From contig JARBUD010000002.1 of the NCBI GenBank assembly GCA_029239875.1, positions 124,001-188,000 of the forward strand: a DNA stretch of 64,000 nt, read 5' to 3'. A program made the position numbers and the translations under genes. This document shows positions 43,264 through 54,393 of the stretch, in pieces. The stretch is from Xanthobacteraceae bacterium. Lineage in GTDB: Bacteria > Pseudomonadota > Alphaproteobacteria > Rhizobiales > Xanthobacteraceae. The first letter of the stretch is position 1, and each line of letters opens with the position of its first letter. A model generated the notes under the pieces. That model made no database searches. It saw only the letters and a program-made list of their open reading frames with translations, and had not been told where the DNA came from.

Positions 43264-44640
43264 TCACTTTCCGATGCAGAACTCGCGGAACACGACATCG
43301 AGAAGGTCCTCTACGCCGATGGTGCCGGTCATGCGGCCGAGCGCGCGGCCGGCGAGCCGCAGCTCTTCCGCCAGCAGCTCATCGTCGAGATGGTCCCATC
43401 GCGCGAGCGCGACGCGCAGATGCCCCGCCGCCTCAAGCGCGCTCATGCGATGCCGCTCGCGAATGAGCGCCGGATGCTCGGCCCCGTGCCCACGCGCCGC
43501 TATGAAGCCGCCGACCGCGTCGGTCAGGGCTTCAAGCCCGGTGCCGTACTTAGCCGAGATGGCAAAGGCACGCTCCGCCCAGCCGCCGGCGGGCGGCACG
43601 GCGCCTACTTCGTCCAGCTTGTTGGCGATGAGCCACAGCTCCGCGCCGGCGGCGGCGTCGATCTGCGGTCGCGCCACCGGCGGCGGGCCGCCAGCCGCGT
43701 CATGCACCCACAGCACCAGATCGGCTTCGGCGATGCGGGCATGGGCGCGGCGTATGCCCTCCGCCTCCACCTTGCCCTCCGCCTCGCGCAGGCCGGCGGT
43801 GTCGACGAGCGTCACCTTGTGGCCAGAGAGATCGAGGGCAACCTCCAGCACGTCGCGGGTCGTGCCCGGCTCGTCGGAAACGATGGCGATCTCGCGCGCG
43901 GCGAGCGCGTTGATCAGCGACGACTTGCCGGCATTGGGCAGGCCGGCAATGGCGATGAGCGCGCCTTCGCGCACCATGGCGCCGCGCCGGTCGGCCAGCG
44001 CGGCGTCGAGCTCGCCGAGCAGCGCCTCGACCTCCGGCCGGGCCATAGCTCGCGCCTCGACGGGCACGTCGTCCTCGTCGGAAAAGTCGATGCCGGCCTC
44101 TATGAGCGCCATGGCGCGGATGAGACGGCAGCGCCACTCCTCCACCCGCTGGCCGAGATGGCCGAAGGCATGGGCGAAGGCGAGCCGGCGCTGGCCCTCC
44201 GTCTCGGCGGCGATGAGGTCGGCGAGGCCCTCGGCCTGGGTCAGGTCCATGCGGCCATTGAGGAAGGCGCGGCGGGTGAACTCGCCCCGCTCGGCCGGGC
44301 GCAGGCCGGGCAGCGCGAACAGCGCGCCGAGCACGGCGGCGACCACGGCACGCCCGCCATGGATCTGCAATTCGGCCATGTCCTCGCCGGTGGCGCTGCG
44401 TGGGCCGGGAAACCACAGCGCCAGACCTTCATCCAGCATCTCGCCACTCACGGAACGACGCAGCTTCGCCAGCATCGCCCGGCGCGGCTCGGGCAGGCGG
44501 CCGGCGAGCGCGACGAGCGCCTCCCCTGCCGCCGGGCCGGAGATGCGGATCACCGCCACCGCGCCGCCGCTCCCCGAGGAGACCGCCGCTATGGTGTCCG
44601 CGCTCGCCCCGGCAATTGCGCTTTCCTCCTGCCCCTGCAC
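43264..44640 (-). CDS. mnmE: tRNA modification GTPase MnmE
   Basis: This 458-residue protein has a tetrahydrofolate-binding N-terminal domain (DTIAAVSSGSGGAVAVIRISG), a helical domain, and an inserted G domain. The G-domain motifs are GLPNAGKSSLINAL (G1), DEPGTTRD (G2), DTAGLR (G3) and NKLDE (G4). It ends with the conserved CIGK whose Cys is used in tRNA modification. It works with MnmG. It starts at a GTG with AGGA 8 bases upstream. It is divergent from the DUF255 gene across 78 bp. Confidence 0.97.
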   Translation of the reverse strand: MQGQEESAIAGASADTIAAVSSGSGGAVAVIRISGPAAGEALVALAGRLPEPRRAMLAKLRRSVSGEMLDEGLALWFPGPRSATGEDMAELQIHGGRAVVAAVLGALFALPGLRPAERGEFTRRAFLNGRMDLTQAEGLADLIAAETEGQRRLAFAHAFGHLGQRVEEWRCRLIRAMALIEAGIDFSDEDDVPVEARAMARPEVEALLGELDAALADRRGAMVREGALIAIAGLPNAGKSSLINALAAREIAIVSDEPGTTRDVLEVALDLSGHKVTLVDTAGLREAEGKVEAEGIRRAHARIAEADLVLWVHDAAGGPPPVARPQIDAAAGAELWLIANKLDEVGAVPPAGGWAERAFAISAKYGTGLEALTDAVGGFIAARGHGAEHPALIRERHRMSALEAAGHLRVALARWDHLDDELLAEELRLAGRALGRMTGTIGVEDLLDVVFREFCIGK

Positions 44641-44718
44641 TCGCTACGTCCTATCTGTTGATTCCGCCGCCGATGATCACGTCGCCTCGGCCTCCACCAA
44701 TTCCGCCGGAGAGACAGC

Positions 44719-46734
<2,016 letters not shown>

Positions 46735-46969
46735 TTATCAGTTGGCCGCAGTCACGGGGGACAAGCCTGTGGACAAGTTGTGCACAAAACTGCCGCAAGC
46801 GCCCGATTGGCCAGAAATGACCGCTGGCGGGCGCAGGCCTGTTTACGACCAATGGATCAGACGGCACGCGAAATCGCCATCCTGAGTCAATTGCGGAGGT
46901 CGTCGTTTCGCAAGCGAAATTATAGTTCTGGTTGTATATCCAGCGCCAACGATTGCAAAAGTTGCCGCG
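46735..46969. other. 235-bp convergent gap with DnaA-box-like sequences
   Basis: TGTGGACAA at 46768-46776 matches the DnaA box complement TGTGGATAA with one mismatch. The palindrome TTGTGCACAA follows immediately (46778-46787, two mismatches on either strand). The distal part is AT-richer (46900-46945). No gene is credible here. It is a weaker origin-like element than the hemE gap, possibly an auxiliary DnaA-binding site. Confidence 0.4.
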
Positions 46970-47347
46970 TCAGCCTTTCCGCGTGAAGCGGATATTGGCG
47001 AACATCAGCGGCATCACCAGCACCAGCGCGCCGACGAGGTCGGCCTGGAAGATGTAGGCGAGCCCCAGCTCCTCGCGCACCGCCGGCCCGATCACCGGGT
47101 CGGCGAAGTCGGCGACGAGGCCGGAGATGAACAGCGCGGTAGGCAGCCAGATGGCGAGCGGCAGCCACCAGCGCCGGCAGGCCATCACCCAGCTGAGCGC
47201 CGCGACGCCGATGACGAGCAGCCACAGCACCGCGGAGGGCGGCTCGCGCTCGGTGATGACGGTGGCATGGGCGGGAACGGCCGCCATCGACGCGAAGGCG
47301 GCGAAAGCGAGAGCGGCGGCCGCCAGGTCGAACCGGCTCCTGCGCAT
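46970..47347 (-). CDS. small membrane protein of unknown function, downstream of rho
   Basis: This 125-residue protein has a signal-like first helix ending near AHAT, then about three hydrophobic segments (VLWLLVIGVAALSWVMA, LAIWLPTALFISGLVADF, DLVGALVLVMPLMFANI). A short basic end RFTRKG completes it. The start at ATG 47347 is supported by GGAGG 8 bases upstream. It lies 32 bp after rho in the same direction, so it may be co-transcribed as the last gene of hemE-hemJ-rho. No family is recognised. Confidence 0.65.
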   Translation of the reverse strand: MRRSRFDLAAAALAFAAFASMAAVPAHATVITEREPPSAVLWLLVIGVAALSWVMACRRWWLPLAIWLPTALFISGLVADFADPVIGPAVREELGLAYIFQADLVGALVLVMPLMFANIRFTRKG

Positions 47348-47379
47348 CGCTCTCTCCTCCCCGCTCTCGCGGCGTCCGA

Positions 47380-48645
47380 TCAGGTGTTCATCGAATCGAA
47401 GAAGTCGCCATTGGTCTTGGTCTGGCGCAGCTTGTCGACCAGGAACTCGATGGCGTCGACCGTGCCCATCGGGTTCAGGATGCGCCGCAGGACGTACATT
47501 TTCTTCAAAACGTCGGCCGGCACAAGCAGCTCTTCCTTGCGAGTGCCCGAGCGGGTGATGTCGATCGCCGGGAAGACGCGCTTGTCGGACACCTTGCGGT
47601 CGAGGATGACCTCGGAATTGCCGGTGCCCTTGAACTCTTCGAAGATCACCTCGTCCATGCGCGAGCCGGTCTCGATCAGCGCGGTGGCGATGATGGTCAG
47701 CGAGCCGCCTTCCTCGATGTTACGCGCCGCGCCGAAGAAGCGCTTGGGGCGCTGCAGCGCGTTGGCGTCGACACCGCCGGTCAGCACCTTGCCGGAGGAC
47801 GGCACGACGGTGTTGTAGGCGCGGCCGAGGCGGGTGATCGAATCGAGCAGGATGACCACGTCGCGCTTGTGCTCGACGAGGCGCTTGGCCTTCTCGATCA
47901 CCATCTCGGCGACCTGCACGTGGCGCTGGGCCGGCTCGTCGAAGGTAGAGGAGACCACCTCGCCCTTCACCGAGCGCTGCATGTCGGTGACTTCCTCCGG
48001 CCGCTCGTCGATGAGCAGCACGATGAGGTAGCACTCGGGATGGTTGGTGGTGATGGACTGGGCGATATTCTGCAGCAGCACCGTCTTGCCGGTGCGCGGC
48101 GGCGCCACGATCAGGCCGCGCTGGCCCTTGCCGATCGGCGCCACGATGTCGATGACGCGGGCGGAGAAATCCTTGCGCGTCGGGTCTTCGATCTCGAGCT
48201 TCAGCCGCTCGTCGGGATAGAGCGGGGTCAGGTTGTCGAAGTTGATCTTGTGCCGGATCTTGTCCGGGTCTTCGAAATTGATGGTGTTGACCTTGAGCAG
48301 CGCGAAGTAGCGCTCGCCGTCCTTGGGCGAGCGGATCTGCCCCTCGACGGTGTCACCCGTGCGCAGGCCGAAGCGGCGAATCTGGCTCGGCGAGACATAG
48401 ATGTCATCGGGACCGGGCAGATAATTGGCATCCGGCGAGCGCAGGAAGCCGAAGCCGTCGGAGAGGATCTCGACGACGCCTTCGCCGATGATGTCGGTCT
48501 CGCGCGCGGCGAGCTGCTTGAGGATGGCGAACATCAGCTCCTGCTTGCGCAGCGTGCTGGCGTTCTCGACCTCGAGCTCCTCGGCAAAGACGAGCAGTTC
48601 GGCCGGATTCTTGGACTTGAGGTCCTGGAGCTTCATTTCCCCCAT
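47380..48645 (-). CDS. rho: transcription termination factor Rho
   Basis: The 421-residue protein has the standard length. It contains the N-terminal helix bundle ([20 protein letters not shown]), an RNA-binding cold-shock-like domain ([18 protein letters not shown]), Walker [13 protein letters not shown] and Walker B-like [11 protein letters not shown]. The secondary-site and Q/R loops follow ([15 protein letters not shown]). It terminates transcription at rut sites. ATG 48645 has GAGG upstream; ATG 48636 gives MKLQDL, matching E. coli more closely. A 241-bp leader with stable hairpins precedes it, suggesting attenuation by Rho itself. Confidence 0.97.
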   Translation of the reverse strand: MGEMKLQDLKSKNPAELLVFAEELEVENASTLRKQELMFAILKQLAARETDIIGEGVVEILSDGFGFLRSPDANYLPGPDDIYVSPSQIRRFGLRTGDTVEGQIRSPKDGERYFALLKVNTINFEDPDKIRHKINFDNLTPLYPDERLKLEIEDPTRKDFSARVIDIVAPIGKGQRGLIVAPPRTGKTVLLQNIAQSITTNHPECYLIVLLIDERPEEVTDMQRSVKGEVVSSTFDEPAQRHVQVAEMVIEKAKRLVEHKRDVVILLDSITRLGRAYNTVVPSSGKVLTGGVDANALQRPKRFFGAARNIEEGGSLTIIATALIETGSRMDEVIFEEFKGTGNSEVILDRKVSDKRVFPAIDITRSGTRKEELLVPADVLKKMYVLRRILNPMGTVDAIEFLVDKLRQTKTNGDFFDSMNT

Positions 48646-48734
48646 GGGAAAAGGCCTCGAATTCTGGATGGACCCGGCCTAGTCGTTCAACTTGCCGGAA
48701 TCGGAAGAGATGGGAAGCGCTGGTCTGCGGACCC

Positions 48735-48772
48735 GGCCGAGGATACTCGGCCCCTTGTCCGGCACACCGGAC
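48735..48772 (-). promoter_or_regulatory. two adjacent hairpins in the rho leader
   Basis: GGCCGAG/CTCGGCC (48735-48741 with 48746-48752, loop of 4) and GTCCGG/CCGGAC (48757-48762 with 48767-48772, loop of 4) are perfect stems side by side. They lie 90-130 bases before the rho ATG on the minus strand. Neither is followed by a T-run. They may structure an autoregulated leader. Confidence 0.45.
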
Positions 48773-48858
48773 GGCACCGGGGAAGATGCCGTTCAAAGCG
48801 GTGCGTCAGCCAGCTTCGTGGAAGTAGCGGCAACATAGGCAAAGCCACGATTCGGCGC

Positions 48859-48878
48859 AAGCCTGCCTCAACAGGCTT
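48859..48878 (-). other. hairpin just after hemJ
   Basis: AAGCCTG and CAGGCTT form a 7-bp stem with a 6-base loop, 8 bases past the hemJ stop. No T-run follows on the minus strand, so it is not an obvious intrinsic terminator. It may mark partial termination before rho. Confidence 0.4.
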
Positions 48879-48886
48879 TGACCGCG

Positions 48887-49312
48887 TCAAAACGGCTTTA
48901 CGATGACCAAGACGACGATGCCGATCATCAGCACCGTCGGTACCTCGTTGGCGATCCGGTAGAATTTCGCTGGTCGCATGTTCCGGTCAGCAGCGAAATC
49001 CTTCACCCAGCGCGACAGCGCGCCGTGGAAGCCGCTCATGACGAGCACCAACGCGAACTTGGCGTGGAACCAGCCGGATATGTACCAGCCGCCGTCCCAG
49101 GCAAGCCACAGCCCGGCGAGCCAGGTGACGCCCATGGCAGGGTTGATGATCGCCTTGAGCAGGCGCCGCTCCATGACCTTGAAGGTCTCGGATTGCTGCG
49201 AGCCCGCCGGCGCATCGCAGTGATAGACCATCAGCCGCGGCAGATAGAGCATCCCCGCCATCCAGGAGATGACGGCGACGACGTGCAGCGCCTTGATCCA
49301 TTCGTAGAGCAT
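48887..49312 (-). CDS. hemJ: protoporphyrinogen IX oxidase HemJ
   Basis: This 141-residue protein has four membrane helices. The family signature is visible: YEWIKALHVVAVISWMAGMLYLPRL with a conserved His in the first helix, and WFHAKFALVLVMSGFHG with further His residues. HemJ oxidises protoporphyrinogen IX to protoporphyrin IX, the next-to-last step of haem synthesis, in bacteria lacking HemG/HemY. It lies 64 bp downstream of hemE in the same direction and 241 bp upstream of rho, the usual alphaproteobacterial order. Confidence 0.93.
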   Translation of the reverse strand: MLYEWIKALHVVAVISWMAGMLYLPRLMVYHCDAPAGSQQSETFKVMERRLLKAIINPAMGVTWLAGLWLAWDGGWYISGWFHAKFALVLVMSGFHGALSRWVKDFAADRNMRPAKFYRIANEVPTVLMIGIVVLVIVKPF

Positions 49313-49376
49313 GGCGAACGCTAACCCAATGCGGCCCGTCGCGGCCGGCCTAATCGCCGACCATCCACGTCTATCC

Positions 49377-50429
49377 TCACAATCCCCGCACCCGCGCGAT
49401 CATCCGCTCGACATGCGCGATCGGCGTCTCCGGGCGGATGCCGTGGCCGAGATTGAAGATGTGCGCCGCGCCGTGGAAATCCTCCATCAGCGCATCGATG
49501 CCACGATCCAGCGCCTCGCCACCGGCGATCAGGGCCAACGGGTCGAGATTGCCCTGCAGCGCGCAGCGCCCGCCCAAAGCGAGCCGCGTGGCGCGCCGCT
49601 CGGCCGTCCAGTCGAGGCCGACGCCGTTCACCCCGGTCGCCAGCACCAGCTCGGTGAGCCCTGACAGCGTCGCCCCCTTCGGAAAGGCGATGATGCGCGC
49701 GCCCGGAACCTGCGCCCGCACGCCGTCGACGATCCGCTTGATCGGCCGGATGGTCCAGCGCCGGAAACTTTCCGGATCGAGCACGCCCGACCAGGTGTCG
49801 AAGATCTGCACCGCATCGGCGCCGGCCTTGAGCTGGCCGACGAGATAGCCGATCGACGCCTCGACCAGCCGGTCGATCAGCGCCTCGAAGAAATCCGGGT
49901 TGATCAGCGCCGCCAGCCGCGCCGGGGCCTGGTCCGGCGTGCCGCGGCCGGCGACCATGTAGGTCGCGACCGTCCAGGGGGCGCCGCAGAAGCCGAGCAG
50001 CGCCGTCTCGCCGGGCAATTCGGCGCGCACATGGGAGACCGTCTCCAGTACGCGGTCAATCTTGGACGGATCGAGATTCTCGCTGAGTGCCTTGAGATCG
50101 TCGGCATCCGTCACCGGCTGGAGCCGAGGGCCCTCGCCTGCTTCGAAGGTAAGGGGACAGCCGAGCGCATGCGGCACGACGAGGATATCGGAGAACAGGA
50201 TCGCCGCGTCGAAGCCGAAGCGGCGGATCGGCTGGAGCGTCACCTCGACCGCATGCTCTGGCGTGTAGCAGAGGGTCAGGAAGTCGCCGGCCTTCTCGCG
50301 CACCTCCCGGTATTCCGGGAGATAGCGCCCCGCCTGGCGCATCATCCAGATCGGCGTGCGTTTCGGCACATGGCCGTCGAGCGCCTGCAGCAGGATGGAT
50401 GAAACCGCCTTGTCCCCCGGCTCTTTCAT
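49377..50429 (-). CDS. hemE: uroporphyrinogen decarboxylase
   Basis: The 350-residue protein has the standard length. It carries the signature [17 protein letters not shown] with the substrate-binding Arg pair, and the second signature [14 protein letters not shown]. The catalytic Asp is in [12 protein letters not shown]. It converts uroporphyrinogen III to coproporphyrinogen III. It is the first gene of a leftward hemE-hemJ-rho group. Its start faces the candidate replication origin, so its promoter lies within or next to oriC. The Shine-Dalgarno (AAAGAAG region) is weak. Confidence 0.97.
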   Translation of the reverse strand: MKEPGDKAVSSILLQALDGHVPKRTPIWMMRQAGRYLPEYREVREKAGDFLTLCYTPEHAVEVTLQPIRRFGFDAAILFSDILVVPHALGCPLTFEAGEGPRLQPVTDADDLKALSENLDPSKIDRVLETVSHVRAELPGETALLGFCGAPWTVATYMVAGRGTPDQAPARLAALINPDFFEALIDRLVEASIGYLVGQLKAGADAVQIFDTWSGVLDPESFRRWTIRPIKRIVDGVRAQVPGARIIAFPKGATLSGLTELVLATGVNGVGLDWTAERRATRLALGGRCALQGNLDPLALIAGGEALDRGIDALMEDFHGAAHIFNLGHGIRPETPIAHVERMIARVRGL

Positions 50430-50591
50430 ACTTCTTTAATCTCTTTTGAAGGAAGGTAGTCTTTGTTTAGGTGAGGGCATTAGACGGGTTCCTCGCCCCT
50501 CACAAGCCGCCCCCAGCCCGACGCTGGGCCGGGCGTGCGCGGCGATTTGATAAATCAAGCAGAGACAAGGCCTTAAATCCACCGCGGCGGA

Positions 50592-50600
50592 TTATCCACG
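50592..50600 (+). promoter_or_regulatory. DnaA-box-like site 1
   Basis: TTATCCACG matches the consensus TTATCCACA except at the last base. It is the best-scoring box in the origin candidate. Confidence 0.65.
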
Positions 50601-50629
50601 CAGTTCGCGGCGAGGGCTTTGATTCCGAT

Positions 50630-50653
50630 CACAGGGGCGAGCCCTGTGGAGGA
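50630..50653. promoter_or_regulatory. inverted repeat with a weak DnaA box in oriC
   Basis: CACAGGG (50630-50636) and CCCTGTG (50642-50648) are perfect 7-bp arms. The right arm runs into TGTGGAGGA (50645-50653), a DnaA-box complement with two mismatches. It also carries the first copy of the AGCCCTGTGGA direct repeat. Confidence 0.45.
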
Positions 50654-50727
50654 CGGGACATGCTTTCCCCAGACCGGACTTGCTAACGCCGCATCGGCGT
50701 GGCTTGTTCCATCGCCATGCACAGCCC

Positions 50728-50736
50728 TGTGGATGA
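50728..50736 (-). promoter_or_regulatory. DnaA-box-like site 2, overlapping the DUF299 start codon
   Basis: TGTGGATGA matches the DnaA box complement TGTGGATAA with one mismatch. It includes the ATG at 50733, so DnaA binding here could affect expression of the downstream gene. Confidence 0.55.
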
Positions 50737-51602
50737 TCGGCGTGACTGACGCCTCCCGCCCGTCCGAAAGCTATTACCACCTGCATCTCGTGTCGGATTC
50801 GACCGGCGAGACGCTGATCAGCGTCGGGCGCGCGGCGGCGGCGCAGTACGACGTGAAGCCCATCGAGCACATCTACCCGCTGGTGCGCACCCAGAAGCAG
50901 CTCGACAAGGTCATTCAGGCGATCGACGAATATCCCGGCATCGTGCTGTACACGCTGACCGAGCCGGAACTGCGCAACCGGCTGAAAACCTATTGCCTCA
51001 CCAACGGCATACCGGTTTTGTCCGTCCTGGCACCGGTGGTGCGGCTGTTCCAGGCCTATCTCGGCGGGGCACCGGCGCCGCGCGTCGGCGGCCAGCACCA
51101 GCTCGACGGCGATTATTTCCGGCGCATCGACGCGATGAACTTCACCGTCATGCATGACGACGGCCAGCATGTGGACGGGCTGGAGGCGGCGGATGTGGTG
51201 CTGCTCGGCATTTCCCGCTCGTCGAAGACGCCGACCAGCATCTATCTCGCCAATCGCGGCATCAAGGCCGCCAATATACCGCTGGTGCCGAGCATCCCTG
51301 TGCCGCCGGGCCTGTCGGAATTGAAGCGGCCGCTGGTGGTCGGGCTCGTCGCCAGCGCCGAGCGGGTGGTGGAGATCCGCCGCAACCGGCTGCTCGGCCT
51401 CAATGCCGCGCAGGCGGTCGACGCCTATACCGACCGCGAATCGGTCGCGGAGGAGATCGCCTTCTCCCGTCGGCTCTGCGCCAAGCATGGCTGGCCGATG
51501 ATCGACGTTACCCGCCGCTCCATCGAGGAGACGGCGGCCGCCATCATCGGCCTCTTGCAGGAGCACCGGCGCAAGCTGTCCGAGGACTCAAGTGTCGGAT
51601 AG
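50733..51602 (+). CDS. DUF299 pyruvate,phosphate dikinase / PEP synthase regulatory protein
   Basis: The 289-residue protein has the DUF299 length. It has [16 protein letters not shown] at the N-terminus, the P-loop-like [18 protein letters not shown] near 155 and the C-terminal [13 protein letters not shown] block. Family members are ADP/Pi-dependent kinase-phosphorylases that switch PPDK or PEP synthase off and on. ATG 50733 is the most likely start, but GTG 50742 is possible; in either case the start lies in the origin region. Its neighbour across the gap is hemE, as in Caulobacter, where the equivalent gene is RP001. It overlaps maf by 11 bases. Confidence 0.92.
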   Translation: MIGVTDASRPSESYYHLHLVSDSTGETLISVGRAAAAQYDVKPIEHIYPLVRTQKQLDKVIQAIDEYPGIVLYTLTEPELRNRLKTYCLTNGIPVLSVLAPVVRLFQAYLGGAPAPRVGGQHQLDGDYFRRIDAMNFTVMHDDGQHVDGLEAADVVLLGISRSSKTPTSIYLANRGIKAANIPLVPSIPVPPGLSELKRPLVVGLVASAERVVEIRRNRLLGLNAAQAVDAYTDRESVAEEIAFSRRLCAKHGWPMIDVTRRSIEETAAAIIGLLQEHRRKLSEDSSVG

Positions 51603-52224
51603 TCCGTCGCAGAATCCGCTGTGGCGGAGCGATGCGCCGCTCGTCCTCGCTTCCAGGAGCGCGGCGCGGCGGGCCTTGCTGGAAGCGGCGCGGCTGCCTT
51701 TCGAGGCGATGGGCGTCGAGGTCGACGAGCGCACGCTGGAAACGGCGGCGGTCGCCGGTGGTGCCGGTCCGGCCGAGGTGGCGGCGGTGCTCGCCCGCGC
51801 CAAGGCGCGGGCGGGAAGCGCACTTTATCCCGGTCGCCTGGTCATCGGCGCCGACCAGACTCTGGCGCTCGGTGAGGAAGCCTTCCACAAGCCGGCGGAC
51901 CTCGCGGCTGCCCGCGTGCAGATCGCCCGCCTTGCCGGCCGCACCCATGCGCTGCATTCGGCGATCGCGGTGGCCCGGGACGGAAACATCCTGTTCGAGA
52001 CGGTGGAGAGCGCACATCTGACCATGCGCTCGCTAGATGAGGCCGCGCTCGACGCCTATCTCGCCGCCGCCGGCGAGGCGGTGCGCTCCAGCGTCGGCGG
52101 CTACCAGCTGGAAGGGCTCGGCATCCATCTGTTCGAGCGTGTCGAGGGCGACCATTCGGTGATACTGGGTCTGCCGCTGCTGCCGCTGCTCGCCTTCCTG
52201 CGCCGCCTCGGAGTTCTCCTGTGA
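51592..52224 (+). CDS. maf: Maf family nucleotide pyrophosphatase
   Basis: This 210-residue protein starts at GTG 51592, overlapping the end of the upstream gene. It has the Maf motifs [17 protein letters not shown] (phosphate-binding SRS) and IGADQTLAL with the catalytic Asp. [13 protein letters not shown] and [14 protein letters not shown] follow. Maf proteins hydrolyse non-canonical nucleoside triphosphates such as dTTP/UTP or modified forms; the exact preference is unresolved. It overlaps aroE by the GTGA junction. Confidence 0.93.
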   Translation: MSDSPSQNPLWRSDAPLVLASRSAARRALLEAARLPFEAMGVEVDERTLETAAVAGGAGPAEVAAVLARAKARAGSALYPGRLVIGADQTLALGEEAFHKPADLAAARVQIARLAGRTHALHSAIAVARDGNILFETVESAHLTMRSLDEAALDAYLAAAGEAVRSSVGGYQLEGLGIHLFERVEGDHSVILGLPLLPLLAFLRRLGVLL

Positions 52225-53066
52225 CCCGCCACGCCGCCGTCATCGGCCATCCCGTCGCCCATTCGCGCTCGCCGCTGATCCATGGCTATTGGCTGAAGAA
52301 GCATGGGATAGACGGCGCTTACGGCCTGCGCGACGTCGCGCCGGAGGCGGCGGACGCCTTCTTCGCGAACTTCGCCGCCAGCGGCCTTGTCGGTGGCAAC
52401 GTCACCGTGCCGCACAAGGAAGCCGCCTTCCGCGCGCTGGCCGAGGCGGACGAGGTCGCTCGCGCGCTCGGCGCCGCCAACACGCTGTGGCTGGAAGACG
52501 GGCGCCTCACCGGCGGCAATACCGACGTCTACGGCTTCCTCGCCAATCTCGACGCCGCCGAGCCGGAGTGGACACGGGCGCTCGGCGAAGCGGTGGTGCT
52601 GGGCGCTGGCGGCGCCTCGCGTGCCATTGTCTATGCGCTCCTCAGCCGCGGTGTCGACCGCGTGGTGATGGCGAACCGCACGCTGTCCCGGGCGGAAGCG
52701 CTGCGCGAAAAATTCGGCCCGCGCGTGCTTCCCGTCGACTGGCGCGACCTCGGCGGACGACTGAATGGCTGCCGGTTGCTGGTCAACACCACCTCGCTCG
52801 GCATGAAGGGGCAGCCGCCGCTCGACATCGAACTCACGGCGCTGTCGCCCGACGCGCTGGTCACGGACATCGTCTATGTCCCGCTGGAAACTCCGCTCCT
52901 GAAGGCCGCCAAGGCGCGCGGCCTCGCCACGGTGGACGGGCTTGGCATGCTGCTGCACCAGGCGGTGCCGGGCTTCGAGCGCTGGTTCGGCGTGCGCCCG
53001 CAGGTGACGGCCGAGCTGCGGAACCTCGCCCTTGCCGACCTCGCCACCAAAGGGCAGCTCACGTGA
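52221..53066 (+). CDS. aroE: shikimate dehydrogenase
   Basis: This 281-residue protein starts at GTG 52221 inside the maf stop. The substrate site [20 protein letters not shown] is at 11-30, with the catalytic Lys in TVPHKEAAF and NTDVYGF with the catalytic Asp. The NADP motif is [14 protein letters not shown], and a C-terminal [11 protein letters not shown] segment follows. It reduces 3-dehydroshikimate in aromatic amino acid synthesis. Its stop overlaps the GTG of coaE by four bases. Confidence 0.96.
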   Translation: MTRHAAVIGHPVAHSRSPLIHGYWLKKHGIDGAYGLRDVAPEAADAFFANFAASGLVGGNVTVPHKEAAFRALAEADEVARALGAANTLWLEDGRLTGGNTDVYGFLANLDAAEPEWTRALGEAVVLGAGGASRAIVYALLSRGVDRVVMANRTLSRAEALREKFGPRVLPVDWRDLGGRLNGCRLLVNTTSLGMKGQPPLDIELTALSPDALVTDIVYVPLETPLLKAAKARGLATVDGLGMLLHQAVPGFERWFGVRPQVTAELRNLALADLATKGQLT

Positions 53067-53671
53067 CGGCGAAGCCGTTCCGCCTCGGCCTCACCGGCTC
53101 GATCGGCATGGGCAAATCGACGACCGCGCAGATCTTCCGCGAGCTCGGCGTGCCCGTGCATGACGCTGATGCCGCCGTCCATGCCATCTATGGCGAAGAA
53201 GGAATCGAGCCGGTCGAGGCTGCCTTTCCCGGCGTCACCATCGGCGGCCGGATCGACCGCACCTTGCTCGGCGCCAAGGTGCTCGGCGACGGCGCGGCGA
53301 TGAAGCGCCTCGAGGCCATCGTCCATCCCCTGGTGCGTGCCCGCGAACGCGCCTTCCTCGAACGCGCAGCCGAGGCCGGCAACGACATCGCCGTGCTCGA
53401 CATCCCCTTGCTGTTCGAGAGCGGGGCGGAGGGCCGCGTCGACGCGACGGTGGTGGTCACGGCGCCGGAATCTGTGCAGCGCGCGCGTGTTCTCGCCCGT
53501 CCGGGCATGACGGAAGAGAAATTCGCGGCGATCCTTGCCCGGCAGATGCCCGATTCGGAAAAGCGCCGCCGCGCCGATTTCCTGATCGACACCGGGCATG
53601 GCCTCGACCATGCCCGCACCGAGGCGGAAAAGCTGCTGGTAGAGCTGCGGAAGGAACATCGCGATGCGTGA
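53063..53671 (+). CDS. coaE: dephospho-CoA kinase
   Basis: This 202-residue protein starts at GTG 53063, overlapping the aroE stop (GTGA). It has the P-loop [14 protein letters not shown] (9-22), the substrate loop HDADAAVH and a later [10 protein letters not shown] block. It phosphorylates dephospho-CoA, the last step of CoA synthesis. Overlap with dnaQ by 8 bases continues the run of coupled genes maf-aroE-coaE-dnaQ. Confidence 0.96.
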   Translation: MTAKPFRLGLTGSIGMGKSTTAQIFRELGVPVHDADAAVHAIYGEEGIEPVEAAFPGVTIGGRIDRTLLGAKVLGDGAAMKRLEAIVHPLVRARERAFLERAAEAGNDIAVLDIPLLFESGAEGRVDATVVVTAPESVQRARVLARPGMTEEKFAAILARQMPDSEKRRRADFLIDTGHGLDHARTEAEKLLVELRKEHRDA

Positions 53672-54362
53672 GATCGTGCTCGACACCGAGACCACGGGCC
53701 TCAACCCGCTCACCGGCGACCGGCTGGTGGAGATCGGCTGCGTCGAGATATTCAACCGCATCCCGACCGGGCAGACCTTCCACGTCTATCTCAATCCCGA
53801 ACGCGACATGCCGATCGAGGCGTTCAACGTCCACGGCCTGTCCGCCGAGTTCCTCTCCGACAAGCCGCTCTTCGCCGCGGTGGTCGACGAGTTCCTCGCC
53901 TTCATCGGCGAGGATCCGCTGGTGATCCACAACGCCGCCTTCGACATCGGCTTCATCAATGCCGAATTGTCGCGTCTCGCCCGGCCGGCGCTCACCTTCG
54001 ACCGGGTGGTGGACACGCTGTCCCTCGCCCGCCGCCGCCATCCCGGTGCGTCGAATCGTCTCGACGACCTGATGAACCGCTACGGCATCGACGGCTCGCG
54101 CCGCACCAAGCACGGGGCGCTGCTCGATTCGGAATTGCTGGCGGATGTCTATGCCGAGCTGTGCGGCGGCCGGCAGACTGCTCTCGGACTTACCGTCGTG
54201 GAGACCACGGTCGTGCTGGCCGAGCGGCAGACGGCAGCGCCGTTGCAGCGCCTGCGCCCGCTGGCGCCGCGGCTCGATGCCGCGCAAGCTGCCGCGCACG
54301 AAGCCTTCGTCGCCACGCTGGGCGAGAACGCCATCTGGAAGGACTACGCGGCCGAGAGCTGA
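53664..54362 (+). CDS. dnaQ: DNA polymerase III subunit epsilon
   Basis: This 232-residue protein has the DEDDh exonuclease motifs: [14 protein letters not shown] with the first Asp and Glu, [12 protein letters not shown] with the second Asp, and [14 protein letters not shown] with His and the final Asp. It provides 3'-5' proofreading to the replicative polymerase. ATG 53664 lies inside the coaE end. It converges on secB with a 31-bp gap. Confidence 0.96.
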   Translation: MREIVLDTETTGLNPLTGDRLVEIGCVEIFNRIPTGQTFHVYLNPERDMPIEAFNVHGLSAEFLSDKPLFAAVVDEFLAFIGEDPLVIHNAAFDIGFINAELSRLARPALTFDRVVDTLSLARRRHPGASNRLDDLMNRYGIDGSRRTKHGALLDSELLADVYAELCGGRQTALGLTVVETTVVLAERQTAAPLQRLRPLAPRLDAAQAAAHEAFVATLGENAIWKDYAAES

Positions 54363-54393
54363 GGCTTCCGGCCGCGCCTTGCGCCCGAAGGCC

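Larger units (their letters stand above)
50430..50732. other. oriC: candidate chromosomal replication origin (oriC)
   Basis: This 303-bp region lies between the divergent hemE and DUF299 genes, the same neighbours that flank the Caulobacter origin. It contains a DnaA-like box TTATCCACG (50592-50600, one mismatch) and TGTGGATGA (50728-50736, one mismatch). An 11-bp direct repeat AGCCCTGTGGA occurs at 50640-50650 and 50723-50733, and an inverted repeat CACAGGG/CCCTGTG at 50630-50648. The hemE-proximal end (50427-50475) is AT-rich and suitable for unwinding. A TTAA-N7-TGAA sequence there (50436-50450) resembles a CtrA site. No gene is credible inside. The position among parS sites and parAB supports the call. 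Confidence 0.75.

Noticed and set aside
48735-48772. Rho leader hairpins as intrinsic terminators
   Set aside because: No T-run follows either stem on the minus strand, so a canonical terminator is not supported.
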